Assembly (NCBI RefSeq): GCF_017874595.1
Contig: NZ_JAGILA010000003.1
Coordinates: forward strand, 1 to 64,000
Source of the DNA: Sinorhizobium kostiense
GTDB lineage: Bacteria; Pseudomonadota; Alphaproteobacteria; Rhizobiales; Rhizobiaceae
DNA length: 64,000 nucleotides
Direction of reading: 5' to 3'
This document shows, one piece after another, positions 18,591 to 27,794 of the stretch (position 1 is its first letter; the number at the start of each line of letters is the position of its first letter). The notes below the pieces were generated by a model. That model searched no databases. It saw nothing but the letters and a program-made list of their open reading frames with translations, and was not told where the DNA came from. Position numbers and translations under genes: made by a program.

Positions 18591-19742
18591 TCACGCGTAA
18601 AGGATCGTCCGTGGGTAGTTCGTCAGGTACTCAAAGCCAGTCTCTGTGACGACTATCGAGTCACCGATGCGGCCTCCAAGTCTTCCGTCCACGGTAACGC
18701 CGCCGTCCACCGCGAAGGTCATGCCGGCTTGGAGGACTGTCTTGTCCCCTATCTTCAGTTCAGGTGCCTCGAGATAAGCCACGCCAATTGACCGGCCGGT
18801 ACGATAGCCGCTCGTATAGCCGGCCTCGGCATAGGAATCATTCGCTGCCTGGGCTACGCTCTCTGCCGTGACGCCAGCACGAATGGACCGTAACGCAACC
18901 TGTTGTGCGTCGATCGCCGCCTGCTGTATCTTTACCGCTTCGTCGCTCGCCTCTTGGACGAAGAACATACGGTCGAAACCGAGCTTGTACTGCTTGAACT
19001 GAGCCATATTGCAGAAGCAGAAGTAGACTGGATCTCCTTTTGCAAGAAGCTTCGTGCTCGACCGACGATGGACCATCGAGGTGTCCGCGCCGGACTGCAT
19101 AATCTGTAGGTTATGAATTAAGGGTGAGACGAATGCCTCCCAGCCCTTCGCGGTAAGGAAGCCTGCGGCTTGGCGGGTACCTGCCGCCATAACAGCGAGC
19201 GCAGATTCATATTCCGGGGCCCCAATTTCAAGTGATTGATGGGCAGCAGCCATCATGGCCCCGGCAATTTGGCCCGCTTGCTTCATAACTTCGATTTCGG
19301 CAGACGACTTAATCATTCGCATCTCGCCGAGCGTACGCGAAATGTTCTTGAGCGGTACGGAGCTATATTGGTCATCGAGGAAGTTTCGAACAATCGCAGG
19401 AACGCTGTCCGCCTCGATCCAAAGAGCATCAGGCGCCTTCCCAATGGCGTTGCGCAGAACATTCTCCCATCGGTTGGGACCAGAGTCCTCCCAGCCGCGA
19501 ACATTTGCCACCCAAGTCATCTTCGACACCATCTCACTCTCCATGAGTGGCGTTATGACTGCAGGCTCCTCGTCCGGACGGACGAGGAGGAAGGTCGGTC
19601 GACCGAATTCGATCGACAGATAACCCCAGAAACCTGCGAGGTAGGCAATGGAACTCTCGTCAGTGAAGATCGCGAGTTCGATGCCCTCGGCGCTCAGACG
19701 ATCCTGCAAGGCGCTTGTTCTCGCTCGTGCTTCTTCAAGCAT
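18591..19742 (-). CDS. M24 family hydrolase, creatinase/ectoine-hydrolase-like
   Basis: A 383-residue pita-bread-fold protein. Its C-terminal half has GYRTGRSIGVAYLEAPEL and LQAGMTFAVDGG. These lie closer to DoeA/EutD and creatinase than to prolidase. The metal ligands of true M24 aminopeptidases look mostly lost: the first Asp falls in CFCNMAQF, the GHG His is Arg, and the final Glu falls in RIGDSIVV. A metal-independent C-N bond hydrolysis, as in creatinase and ectoine hydrolase, is therefore likelier than peptidase action. It sits between the binding protein and the ATPase gene of the importer, so it probably acts on the imported compound. Confidence 0.82.
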   Translation of the reverse strand: MLEEARARTSALQDRLSAEGIELAIFTDESSIAYLAGFWGYLSIEFGRPTFLLVRPDEEPAVITPLMESEMVSKMTWVANVRGWEDSGPNRWENVLRNAIGKAPDALWIEADSVPAIVRNFLDDQYSSVPLKNISRTLGEMRMIKSSAEIEVMKQAGQIAGAMMAAAHQSLEIGAPEYESALAVMAAGTRQAAGFLTAKGWEAFVSPLIHNLQIMQSGADTSMVHRRSSTKLLAKGDPVYFCFCNMAQFKQYKLGFDRMFFVQEASDEAVKIQQAAIDAQQVALRSIRAGVTAESVAQAANDSYAEAGYTSGYRTGRSIGVAYLEAPELKIGDKTVLQAGMTFAVDGGVTVDGRLGGRIGDSIVVTETGFEYLTNYPRTILYA

Positions 19743-19779
19743 CGCTAAACTCTCCGATTAAATTTGATGATGTGAGCGC

Positions 19780-20856
19780 TTACTTGCTCAGCCAGACAAC
19801 GAAGCGCTCGTTGATAGAGTCGCCATGGTCTGCCCAAAACTCAACGTCGTTGTGAATTGCGGTCGCGAAGTTGGACTTCTCAGTTGGCAGATAAGGGCGC
19901 ATTTTATCATCCGCCAACTCAGCTGCAGACTTGCGAGCCGGACCGTAGGCAATATTTGAAGCCTGTACAGCCATTTGCTCTGGCCTCGCCGCAAACGCAA
20001 TAAACTTCTTAGCAGCATCAATATTATGCGCACCCTTGGGGATCGCCCAAAATTCCGGTGCCCAAATTTGCCGATCCCAAATTGTGGTAAACGGTTTTCC
20101 TCCAACGGCAGCAGCAGTGTAGATACGCCCGTTCGCTGCCATCGTCATTGCAACTTCCTTATCGGCCAGAAGCTGCGGCGCTTGGGCGTGCGCGTCCCAC
20201 CACACAACATGGTCTCGGATTGTATCAAGTTTGCTAAGGGCACGCTCTACACCATCCGGTGTGGCAAGTACGTCATAGACGTCCTTGGCATCAACGCCAT
20301 CAGCAATTAGCGCCCATTCCAACACGGCCTGCGGCTTCTTCATCAGGCCGCGCTTGCCAGGAAAACGTTCGAGGTCGAAAAAATCAGCCATCTTCGACGG
20401 CTTGTCGCCAGGGAACATGTCATCATTGAACGCGATTACGGTGGACCAAATAATATTTCCAACACCGCAGTCTTGCAGAGTGCCCTCAACAAAGTCCGCC
20501 TTTGGATCAGTGCCGTCTGCGGCATCCGGAAGCCTGAGCTTTGTCAGCGTCTCTAGCAGACCATCATCGCACGCGCGGACAAGATCCTGCATTTCCAGGT
20601 CAACGACATCCCACGTGACGTTCCCTGTTTCCACCTGAGCGCTCAATTCGCCGAGGCCACCATTGTAGTCAACCATGTTGGTCTTGATGGAGCTTTCCCT
20701 CTGGAAGGGCGCAAGGAAGGCTTGCTTTATGCTTTCCCCGTAACTTCCGCCGAACGAGACGACCGTTACCGATCCTCCTTCGGCCAAGGACGGCGCGGCC
20801 GATGCGACAACGACAGTAACGAGAATGCACGTGCTAAACAGCAGTTTCAACGACAT
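19780..20856 (-). CDS. periplasmic substrate-binding protein, PotD/PotF-like
   Basis: A 358-residue secreted protein with a clear signal peptide (MSLKLLFSTCILVTVVVAS.. cleavage near ALAEG). Mature sequence begins VTVVSFGGSYGES, a common start of polyamine/opine-class binding proteins. It is first in the minus-strand row binding protein - M24 hydrolase - ATPase - permease - permease and would deliver the ligand to the importer. A TTGACA hexamer lies about 160 bases upstream without a good -10 partner. Confidence 0.9.
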   Translation of the reverse strand: MSLKLLFSTCILVTVVVASAAPSLAEGGSVTVVSFGGSYGESIKQAFLAPFQRESSIKTNMVDYNGGLGELSAQVETGNVTWDVVDLEMQDLVRACDDGLLETLTKLRLPDAADGTDPKADFVEGTLQDCGVGNIIWSTVIAFNDDMFPGDKPSKMADFFDLERFPGKRGLMKKPQAVLEWALIADGVDAKDVYDVLATPDGVERALSKLDTIRDHVVWWDAHAQAPQLLADKEVAMTMAANGRIYTAAAVGGKPFTTIWDRQIWAPEFWAIPKGAHNIDAAKKFIAFAARPEQMAVQASNIAYGPARKSAAELADDKMRPYLPTEKSNFATAIHNDVEFWADHGDSINERFVVWLSK

Positions 20857-21228
20857 CCAAGCTTCCTTTGTCCCTGCTCACCGGCAGGTATATACATCCT
20901 CCTATGGAAGCCGCACCCAGTCAAGGAAATTGTTGAGCTTTTCCGGCTTCACGATCCAGAGAACCGGGCCGCTCTTTGCAATGGGGCGTCTTAGCTGCAT
21001 ACATGTCAATTGTTTATTCCTGGTTTTGCCCGCGCCAATCAGGACGCCCGTTCCAGGCCGCGGGGCTCAGTGAGTGTGAACCAGCGGGTGAGATACGCAG
21101 CGCTGCCAAAACCGGCGGAACCGTGATTTCCAAGTACTCACGTCGGAGAACCATCGACGCGGCAAAACGATTCCGAACGCCCTTTCACTGTCGAATGGCG
21201 CGTCATCTCAAAGAGGAACCTCTTTAAA

Positions 21229-21660
21229 ATGCGGGTGCCGGACGGGCGGCCGACCAGCCCGAACTGCGAATGCATCGACCCAGCGGTGACGCCAACCCGC
21301 AACAACAAGTGCATTGCTCCCGAGAACGGCGCAATCGGGAGCCCGCATGGTCGGCTCAAGAACGCATCTGCGATGCCCTGTTGCTCCGCGACCCGCGACT
21401 TCGACGATCTCGACGCCTATCACGGCTTCATTGATGAAGATCGTCAACAGCGCAATGCCCGCCATTGCAAGCCATCGATGCCGCGCACGCGGTGCCGCAG
21501 CCGCTACCGGGTACGCGCACCGGCGACTTTGAAGAGGTTGTCGCGCGTCTATCGTAGCGCGGCCTCACATTGGTAAGGTCTTTTACACCGGTCAGCACGG
21601 CTCATCAGCATCGGTTGGCCTGCGAATTTGCGACGACCGTCTGGATCCCTTCGTCGCATA
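21229..21660 (+). pseudogene. IS21 family IstA transposase fragment
   Basis: The frame reads CIAPENGAIGSPHGRLKNA, then RDFDDLDAYHGFIDE, then after frame changes GDFEEVVARL and RICDDRLDPFV. These pieces fit the C-terminal half of IstA in order. Several frame disruptions and the absence of istB mark it as a relic. It abuts the IS1182-type relic at about 21650. Confidence 0.6.
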
Positions 21661-22005
21661 GCCAGCATCGAGGCCGACCGCCTTGACGAAGGCGAAGCGC
21701 TTGCGCTGCCGGTCGGCGCGATCGAGATAAAGGATTGAATCGTGCACGTTGGCGGATGTCGCGAAGGTGTCGGTGATTATCGCGCGGCGGCCGTTCACCG
21801 TATGGCAGTCGAGGTGGAAGAGCCCTTCGGCTTACCTTCGCGGTCCATGTAGCCGCTCTCCCGAACGGGGCGCGACTGCTTCGTCTCCTTCCTCCTGGCC
21901 GGCGCTGCTTCATTGCTAGCGGCTTCTGGTCGTGCAGGTGCGTTCCGCCTCGATTGCCCGGCGCAACTTCTCGCTCGAGCGCCGCCATCTCAAGCGTGGT
22001 CTGTT
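21640..22005 (-). pseudogene. IS1182-type transposase fragment
   Basis: On the minus strand the pieces ESGYMDREGKPKG-like (about 21840), NGRRAIITDTFATSANVHDS (21798 downward) and KAVGLDAGYATK (about 21680) match the DDE domain of IS1182-type transposases. They lie in different frames. Only the middle of the gene is left. Confidence 0.6.
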
Positions 22006-22545
22006 CGGGGCCGGTTTTCTTCTACATGACACTCAATGAATCAAAAACCCCTTGCAGACACAGGGCTTTTTTCAGCAGTCTTTGCCCGCAAAGCGGGCCC
22101 TCATTCTCGTATGGCTCTGGCGACGAGACCGTCAGGCTCGGCATGCTCGCCCACTACAGAAAGGAAGGTCATTCGAAGACTTCGATTATGCAGGCCTTGG
22201 TCAGAAACCGTCGCAGCAGGGTCTGCGCCACAGCGTTCGGATTGAGGAGCGTCGGCGATGAACGCCGACCAGCGTTAAGGCAGACACACACATATCAGAA
22301 TCCTTGTTGGCCTGAGCGGTCGTAGCGGACCAGGGTGGTCGCGGACGTGATGCTAGGGCCTGGTCAGCGGGTTTGAAATCATCATCGAAAGCCGCGGCAT
22401 TGGACAGGCTCTTTCAGTCTTGAGGCATTACGAACGTCTCCACCTCGAAGTTGCTGTGAATCGGCTGAGTTGGATCGGGAACGTTGTCCCTCAACCCGCA
22501 CCCTGTACACAAGACTCGGTATCTTGCAAATCTGCCCAGCTTGTT
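22006..22545. other. intergenic region, no gene seen
   Basis: Short frames on both strands lack recognisable content. A weak stem followed by six T (CCCT/AGGG, about 22049-22071) could be a relic terminator. Confidence 0.4.
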
Positions 22546-22649
22546 TGTCGGAAACCTTACAACAATTTTGCCTCACGACGAGGTAAAAGCGGACAGGTTA
22601 AAGCAAGCACTTAGAATAAAAGAGTTTTTTCTTTGGCATGGCTTTTGCT
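22546..22649 (+). promoter_or_regulatory. NifA upstream activator site plus sigma-54 promoter
   Basis: The NifA-type site TGT-N10-ACA lies at 22546-22561 (TGTCGGAAACCTTACA). A -24/-12 element TGGCAT-GGCTT-TTGCT lies at 22634-22649, matching the RpoN consensus TGGCAC-N5-TTGCW with one change. The distance of about 80 bases between them is normal for nif promoters. Transcription would start near 22661, about 25 bases before the oxygenase start codon. The combination predicts expression under nitrogen-fixing, low-oxygen conditions. Confidence 0.75.
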
Positions 22650-22684
22650 TGAGACAGGTGTTTGTGTTCCTCAAGAATAGTGGG

Positions 22685-23692
22685 ATGATGTCCATGACCA
22701 AAACAGATCTCGACGACCGGCTTCGTGCGCAGCGCCAATCCTTCGACAAGATACCTATTGTCGATGTAGGGCCGCTTCTGGATAATAGCGACGCTCTGGG
22801 CGTGGCCAAGGAAATCCGCTGGGCATTTGCGAACGTTGGCTTCATGTACGTAAAAAATCACGGCGTACCGGCACAATTGGTGGAGGATACCTTCGCGCAA
22901 GCCCGCGCGTTCTTCGACCAGCCGCTTGAAGAGAAGATGAAACTTCACATCGCCAATTCGGGAGTTGCATTGCGCGGTTACGTGGAGTTTTTCGGTGAAA
23001 ACACAGATCCAACGAACACAAAGGATTTGAAGGAGTGTTTTGACATCGGCCCTGAACGACCTACCCTTGAGCGACCCTTCTTCGGCCCGAACCAGTGGCC
23101 GTCGGCGCTGCCCCAAGTTCGTGAGACTGTATATGCATGTCACGAGGCGATGAAGGACCTCGCGACAAATCTCCTCAGCGGAGTTGCACTCAGCCTCGAC
23201 CTGCCTCGGGATTTTTTTGCTTCCAGGATAACGGATCCGATCACTTATCAACGTTTGCTTCGCTACCCGACGCAGTCGGGACGAGTAGATGAGAAAGTCA
23301 TTGGCATTGGCGCGCACACCGATTACGGCTGTCTCACGATACTTGCTCAGGACAGTGTCGGAGGGCTTCAGGTCATGAACCGTGAAGGGGTCTGGGTTGA
23401 AGGAGCGCCTGTTGCCGGGACATTCGTCATCAACATCGGCGAGCTTCTGCAGATACTAACCAACGACGTGTTCATTGCTAACTTCCATCGGGTGGTAAAC
23501 ACATCCGGGCGAGAACGCTATTCGATTCCGTTCTTCATCGACGCGGATTACGATGCCGTGTTCGAGCCGCTTGAGAGGTACGTGAATCCATCGAACCCCT
23601 CTCGCTATTCGGCCGTTAGCTGCGGCGCGCATAAATTCGGACGCTTCGTAAAGACCTTTCCACATCTGGAAAGGGTCGGCACTGAACAATGA
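22685..23692 (+). CDS. 2-oxoglutarate/Fe(II)-type oxygenase, isopenicillin N synthase family
   Basis: A 335-residue protein starting MMSMTKTDLDD with the N-terminal DIOX_N domain (IPIVDVGPLL) and a C-terminal double-stranded beta-helix. The iron triad is visible as HTD (His211, Asp213) and His268; R278-x-S280 would bind 2-oxoglutarate. Enzymes of this family hydroxylate or oxidise small molecules. The start is chosen because the predicted sigma-54 transcript begins only about 25 bases upstream; a longer open frame begins at 22484, upstream of the promoter. It lies between two related GntR genes and near the importer/M24 locus, so it may work on the same compound. The substrate is unknown. Confidence 0.9.
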   Translation: MMSMTKTDLDDRLRAQRQSFDKIPIVDVGPLLDNSDALGVAKEIRWAFANVGFMYVKNHGVPAQLVEDTFAQARAFFDQPLEEKMKLHIANSGVALRGYVEFFGENTDPTNTKDLKECFDIGPERPTLERPFFGPNQWPSALPQVRETVYACHEAMKDLATNLLSGVALSLDLPRDFFASRITDPITYQRLLRYPTQSGRVDEKVIGIGAHTDYGCLTILAQDSVGGLQVMNREGVWVEGAPVAGTFVINIGELLQILTNDVFIANFHRVVNTSGRERYSIPFFIDADYDAVFEPLERYVNPSNPSRYSAVSCGAHKFGRFVKTFPHLERVGTEQ

Positions 23693-24143
23693 AAGGATCG
23701 GGTCGAGGCAATGCGGCTGACATTGCAATCGCGGCGATGAGAGCTCACAAAATACACCTGCCGAAGCCAATTGATAGGGAGACATTGCAGGCGGGCGGCC
23801 GCCGAGGATACCTTGACTACGCCGCCCTCTGCCTATCGGTTTACGGAAGAGCAGACCACCGCGGTTCTGCGTGAGCAAGAGGGGGCTGCGCCAGCCGCAC
23901 CAACTCAAACTCCATGTTGATTTCCCGATCAGAATCGAGTGCGTCACACTCCGTGGCGTCAATATACGGCAGTATCACGAACTGAGACACTGTCTACGGC
24001 AGATGCCTGGGTCCGTCCTCCAAATCGAGTGCATCTTACGGAGCTTCAATCAGTTTCGCTTTTTTATCGGAGACATCTGTTTGACCAGCTACAACGTCAC
24101 CGAGGCTCAGGAGTTTGCGGACTCGAGCCAGCACAGCGGCCGA
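23693..24143. other. intergenic region, no gene seen
   Basis: About 450 bases between the oxygenase and the second GntR gene. A TGT-N10-ACA motif at 24078-24093 has no sigma-54 element downstream and is taken as chance. The GntR frame is open further upstream, but its homology begins near 24144. Confidence 0.4.
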
Positions 24144-24788
24144 ATGACAAAGACCGATATCTATCATGCAATACGGCACCGGATCTGTCTTCTGGACTAC
24201 CAACCCGGCAGCCGGTTGAACGAACGCGAGCTCGCGGCTGAATTCGGAGTCAGCCGCACGCCAATGCGTACCGTCTTGCAGCGCCTGGAATACGACGGCC
24301 TTATACTAAGCCAGCATGGGATCGGGACCGAAGTTACGTCGATCGACCTAACTTCGATACGCGATATATACGTCATCCGTATGCGGCTGATGGATGCTTT
24401 GGCGGAGTCCACAGCGCTTCCTATCACTAGCGACATCCTTCGAGAGTTCGATGAACTAAAGGAATCTTGCCGTGCGCTTCTTCGTCAGAGGAATAAGCGC
24501 CAGTTCGCCGACATTATCATTCGCCTGCATGGCATCCTGCATGGACTGAGCAGCAACACGCCACTTAAAACGTTTAATGATATTCTGTTTTTTCAGTCGG
24601 CCCAATTCTGGTTCCGATTACTTGAACGGATGGACTTCGCGAAACAGGTCAGTGATTTGATGAACGAGCTTCGGATGATCCGCACCGCCCTTGAACTGGA
24701 GGATGTACGGCTGGTCGCGACCATCCACAAGGCGCATCTTGCAACAGTTCTATCGCGATTAGATGCTATGGGTATCGATACAGACTAA
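24144..24788 (+). CDS. GntR family transcriptional regulator (FCD type)
   Basis: Start chosen at MTKTDIYHAIRHR (24144) because family similarity begins there; the frame is open back to 23871. The 214-residue protein has the winged helix (LNERELAAEFGVSRTPMRTVLQRL) and an all-helical C-terminal domain. It is a paralogue of the GntR at 13744-14424. It follows the oxygenase in the same direction. A role in controlling the importer/M24/oxygenase group is inferred from position only. Confidence 0.82.
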   Translation: MTKTDIYHAIRHRICLLDYQPGSRLNERELAAEFGVSRTPMRTVLQRLEYDGLILSQHGIGTEVTSIDLTSIRDIYVIRMRLMDALAESTALPITSDILREFDELKESCRALLRQRNKRQFADIIIRLHGILHGLSSNTPLKTFNDILFFQSAQFWFRLLERMDFAKQVSDLMNELRMIRTALELEDVRLVATIHKAHLATVLSRLDAMGIDTD

Positions 24789-25661
24789 AACATGTCGTTG
24801 AGATCTCGTTCCGCGCGAAATGTGAGTCTTTGACCGTCAGCGCTGGGTGGACGCCGCACCAGACAACATCGGCGTGCCAGAATGATGCGTTTGAACCGGA
24901 ACGGCGGTTCGGCGAAATTTGCAGCGGCATTGATCTGGATGAAAGTTCAGTGGTCACAGGCCGGCAAGGAGGCGGGTGCGGGCACGTCTTTAGCCCGCTC
25001 CCACTTCGCTTGTGTTGAAACAGCACCCAAATCAGACACAAAAGCCTACATAATGGACAATTTATCCGTTCAAGTTGGCATAATTCTTGCTGGTAGAGCT
25101 GTGACGTTCACGTTCGACGTAGTTCCGATGATTTCGCAGGACACCTTATACGGCTTCTTCGCGAATTTTTGCATGTTGCGTGAAAGACGGACATTGCCAA
25201 TGCCTGAGGTAAAGCTGAGTGGACCTGAGCTGCTCGCAGAAGACTCGAGGTCTCTGCAGGCTTCCCCTCGAGAATTGGGTTTTAGCCTAAAGGAAGATTT
25301 CAAATGCAAGGTAGATTGACTGCGGGCAGACGAGATTGCTCCATTTCTCAAGCGAGTTACCGCGGACACAATTTCTTGAATTTGGCGCTTAATGATTGGG
25401 GCATTGCAGATTGTTGACCGTACGGGTCCCAGAGTCGCAAGTATACACGATTTGGGGACAGCATGCTGCCTCGCCGCCTGCACCAACCTGACCGAGGAGT
25501 GGAAGGAGAATTGCTGTCTTCAGATCAAAGCAACACGAGTACGTCGGGATGGGGCTGAGGGATCGTTTGGAGATTGGACGAAAGGTCCCTTGCCCCCCAT
25601 TCCAAATCGCTAGACCCGCGACCAATATGCGAATAGAGGCGGTGCTTTAACGGAGATATGG
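24789..25661. other. long region without a recognised gene
   Basis: Open frames of up to 145 codons (24882-25319) show no known domain. The stretch contains a sigma-54-like element (25076-25091, listed separately). It may be the remains of a deleted gene whose promoter survives. Confidence 0.4.
25076..25091 (+). promoter_or_regulatory. sigma-54-like -24/-12 element, orphan
   Basis: TGGCATAATTCTTGCT fits TGGCAC-N5-TTGCW with one change, as well as the oxygenase promoter does. No TGT-N10-ACA activator site was found in the 120 bases upstream. No recognised gene follows for 560 bases, so it could be a relic or chance. Confidence 0.4.
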
Positions 25662-26654
25662 ATGCCCGATTATGACGTGCTATGCATCGGCAATGCCATT
25701 GTCGACATCATCGCGCAGTGCGACTACGCATTCCTCGAGACCAACGGGATCGTCAAGGGCGCGATGAACCTGATAAACGCCACGCGCGCCGACTTACTCT
25801 ACAGGCGCATGAGCGCGGCAATCGAATCCTCCGGCGGCAGCGCCGGCAACACGGCCGTGGGCGTGGCGAACTTTGGCGGACGCGCCGCTTTCATCGGCAA
25901 GGTGTCCAGCGATCCCCTCGGCGAAGTCTACACCCGCGACATCCGTGCGCAGGGCGTCGCCTTCGAAACCAAGCCGCTGGAAAACGAGCCGCGGACGGCC
26001 CGCTCTATGATCTTCGTCACGCCGGACGGCGAGCGCTCCATGAACACCTATCTCGGCGCATCCATCGAACTCGGCCCAGAGGATGTCGAGGCCGACAAGG
26101 TCTCCGGCGCCAAGGTCACCTATTTCGAGGCCTACCTGTGGGATACAACGCGCGCGAAGGACGCGATCCGGCAAACTGCCACGCTGGCGCGCGCAGCCGG
26201 CCGGGAAGTGTCTATGACGCTGTCGGATCCCTTCTGTGTCGACCGTTATCGCGACGAGTTCCTCGAACTGATGCGATCGGGCAACGTCAACATCGTCTTT
26301 GCCAACAGCAAGGAGATCAAATCACTCTACCAGACTGCTTCCCTCGAGGAAGCAGTCGCCGCTATCCGCAAGGATTGCAAAATCGCCGCCGTCACTCGTT
26401 CCGAAAAGGGATCAGTGATCGCTTGCGGCAATGAGACAGTAGTTATCGACGCGATGCAGATCAAAGAACTGGTCGACACGACGGGCGCCGGAGACCTCTA
26501 TGCCGCCGGCTTTCTCTACGGCTACACAAGCGGACGCAGCCTCAAAGAGTGCGGTAATCTGGGCTCGCTGGCTGCATCGGTGGTTATTCAGCAGATCGGA
26601 CCGCGCCCGTGGAGAAACCTGCGCCGCGAGGCTGAGCAGGCGGGCCTGCTGTAG
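25662..26654 (+). CDS. PfkB family carbohydrate/adenosine kinase
   Basis: A 330-residue ribokinase-fold kinase. It has the N-terminal substrate motif SSGGSAGNTAVGVANFGG (about residues 46-65) and the C-terminal DTTGAGDLYAAGFLYG with the catalytic Asp and anion hole (about 269-284). Proteins of this type in rhizobia are usually annotated adenosine kinase and phosphorylate a nucleoside or sugar with ATP. The start is preceded by CGGAGAT. It stands alone between relics, and its codon use looks higher in GC than its surroundings, so it may be a duplicated or imported copy of a chromosomal gene. The exact substrate is uncertain. Confidence 0.88.
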   Translation: MPDYDVLCIGNAIVDIIAQCDYAFLETNGIVKGAMNLINATRADLLYRRMSAAIESSGGSAGNTAVGVANFGGRAAFIGKVSSDPLGEVYTRDIRAQGVAFETKPLENEPRTARSMIFVTPDGERSMNTYLGASIELGPEDVEADKVSGAKVTYFEAYLWDTTRAKDAIRQTATLARAAGREVSMTLSDPFCVDRYRDEFLELMRSGNVNIVFANSKEIKSLYQTASLEEAVAAIRKDCKIAAVTRSEKGSVIACGNETVVIDAMQIKELVDTTGAGDLYAAGFLYGYTSGRSLKECGNLGSLAASVVIQQIGPRPWRNLRREAEQAGLL

Positions 26655-26750
26655 TGACGGCAGCTGCCGCTTTCCCGCTGGTGTAGGCGCACGGGGACAG
26701 CCTCATCAGGTGGCCAGTTTTTCCGCGCATGCGATCGGGCGTCGATACCG

Positions 26751-27605
26751 TTGAGGCAAGGAAAGCTGGAACGAGTCCAGCTATTATGCTATGGGCACGT
26801 TCTGGCGAGGCGGAGGGTTGCAATCTGTATTCAGTTGCCTCAATCCATCGTGCCTGTAGCACGCCGATCAACGGACATCGATGCTTATTTTGTCCAGGCA
26901 ACGGGACGATGGTCCCGCGTGTCGATCGCCAACACCACTTCGGCTCTGTGCCGATTTCTGCGCTACGCAGGAAAGCGGGGGATGTGCGCAGGCAGTCTGG
27001 CCGGATCGATTTCCCGTCCCCGGCTCTACCACGGGAGTCTCTGCAGTACGCGCCGAACTGGGCAGACATGCAGCGCGTGTTGGCCGATGCCGAGACCGAA
27101 AACCGGCGGGACACCCGCGATCGTGCAATCCTGCTGTCGGTTGCGGTCTATTGGAAATGCGTAGCGGGGAAGTAGTAGCATTACGCCTCGATCAGATCGA
27201 CTGGGCCCGTCGGAACCCACGGCTTCTCTGTCTCAAGCGCCGCCCGCCGGAGATTTATCCGTTGTTTCGTCTGTTGCTGAGGCGCTCGCCCGCTACATCG
27301 ACACGGTGCGGCCGTCGTCGTAGAGCCCGGAAGTCTTCCTCTGCATGCAAGCGCCCGTCGGCCGTTGAAGCGGGGAGCATCCATGATGGAGCGAACCACA
27401 GATGTCGCGCCGGGACTCGAAGGGCCCCATCGCCGGGGCACGCGGTAGCCATGCCTGCGCCTCCCGTGTTCTTGCCGAAGGTCTGTCGATAAGGGAGATC
27501 CGGGACCACTTGGGGCACCGTAGCGCGGCGACAACCAGTATCCACGCCAAGGTGAACTTGGCAGCCCTTCGCGAGGTTAGTGCAATCGACCTGGGAGGGC
27601 TGCAA
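26751..27605 (+). pseudogene. tyrosine recombinase (phage-type integrase), broken
   Basis: Pieces in three frames give one recombinase: ARRSTDIDAYFVQATGRWSRVSIANTTSALCRFLRY (SAM-like DNA-binding part); RDRAILLSVAVY and MRSGEVVALRLDQIDW (first catalytic Arg); then GSHACASRVLAEGLSIREIRDHLGHRSAATTSIHAKV and AALREVSAIDLGGLQ (second Arg box and Tyr region, although Tyr appears as His in SIHAKV). Multiple frameshifts make it inactive. The gene directly after it starts like another recombinase. Confidence 0.7.
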
Positions 27606-27760
27606 TGATGCTGAGAAATTTCATTGAGGTTTATCTGGCCAAGCAGCGGTCATTGGGCATCCGTTTCGAGTCCGCCGAAGTGCTGATGAGCTATTTCGAG
27701 CGAGGATTTGAAGCAAGAGGTTCCGGCAATCCGCCAAACATGTGCTTATTAACAAACTAA
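27605..27760 (+). pseudogene. second tyrosine recombinase, N-terminal remnant
   Basis: MMLRNFIEVYLAKQRSLGIRFESAEVLMSYFERGFEARG, starting at the stop of the preceding recombinase, fits the N-terminus of integrases found in tandem groups of two or three (RIT elements). It stops after about 50 residues. Confidence 0.5.
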
Positions 27761-27794
27761 ACCACAAAAGCTAAGTCTCCCCTCGTCGACCGCC

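Noticed and set aside
22484..22684. 67-residue N-terminal extension of the oxygenase frame
   Set aside because: It contains the NifA site and the sigma-54 promoter, has no family similarity, and the DIOX_N homology begins after the chosen ATG.
24078..24093. TGT-N10-ACA NifA-like site upstream of the second GntR gene
   Set aside because: No sigma-54 element follows within 150 bases. By simple counting such a six-base-defined pattern is expected many times by chance in 64 kb.
26658..26669. CGGCAGCTGCCG palindrome after the PfkB kinase as a terminator
   Set aside because: It has no loop-and-T-run structure, and a self-complementary 12-mer is plausible by chance in this GC range.
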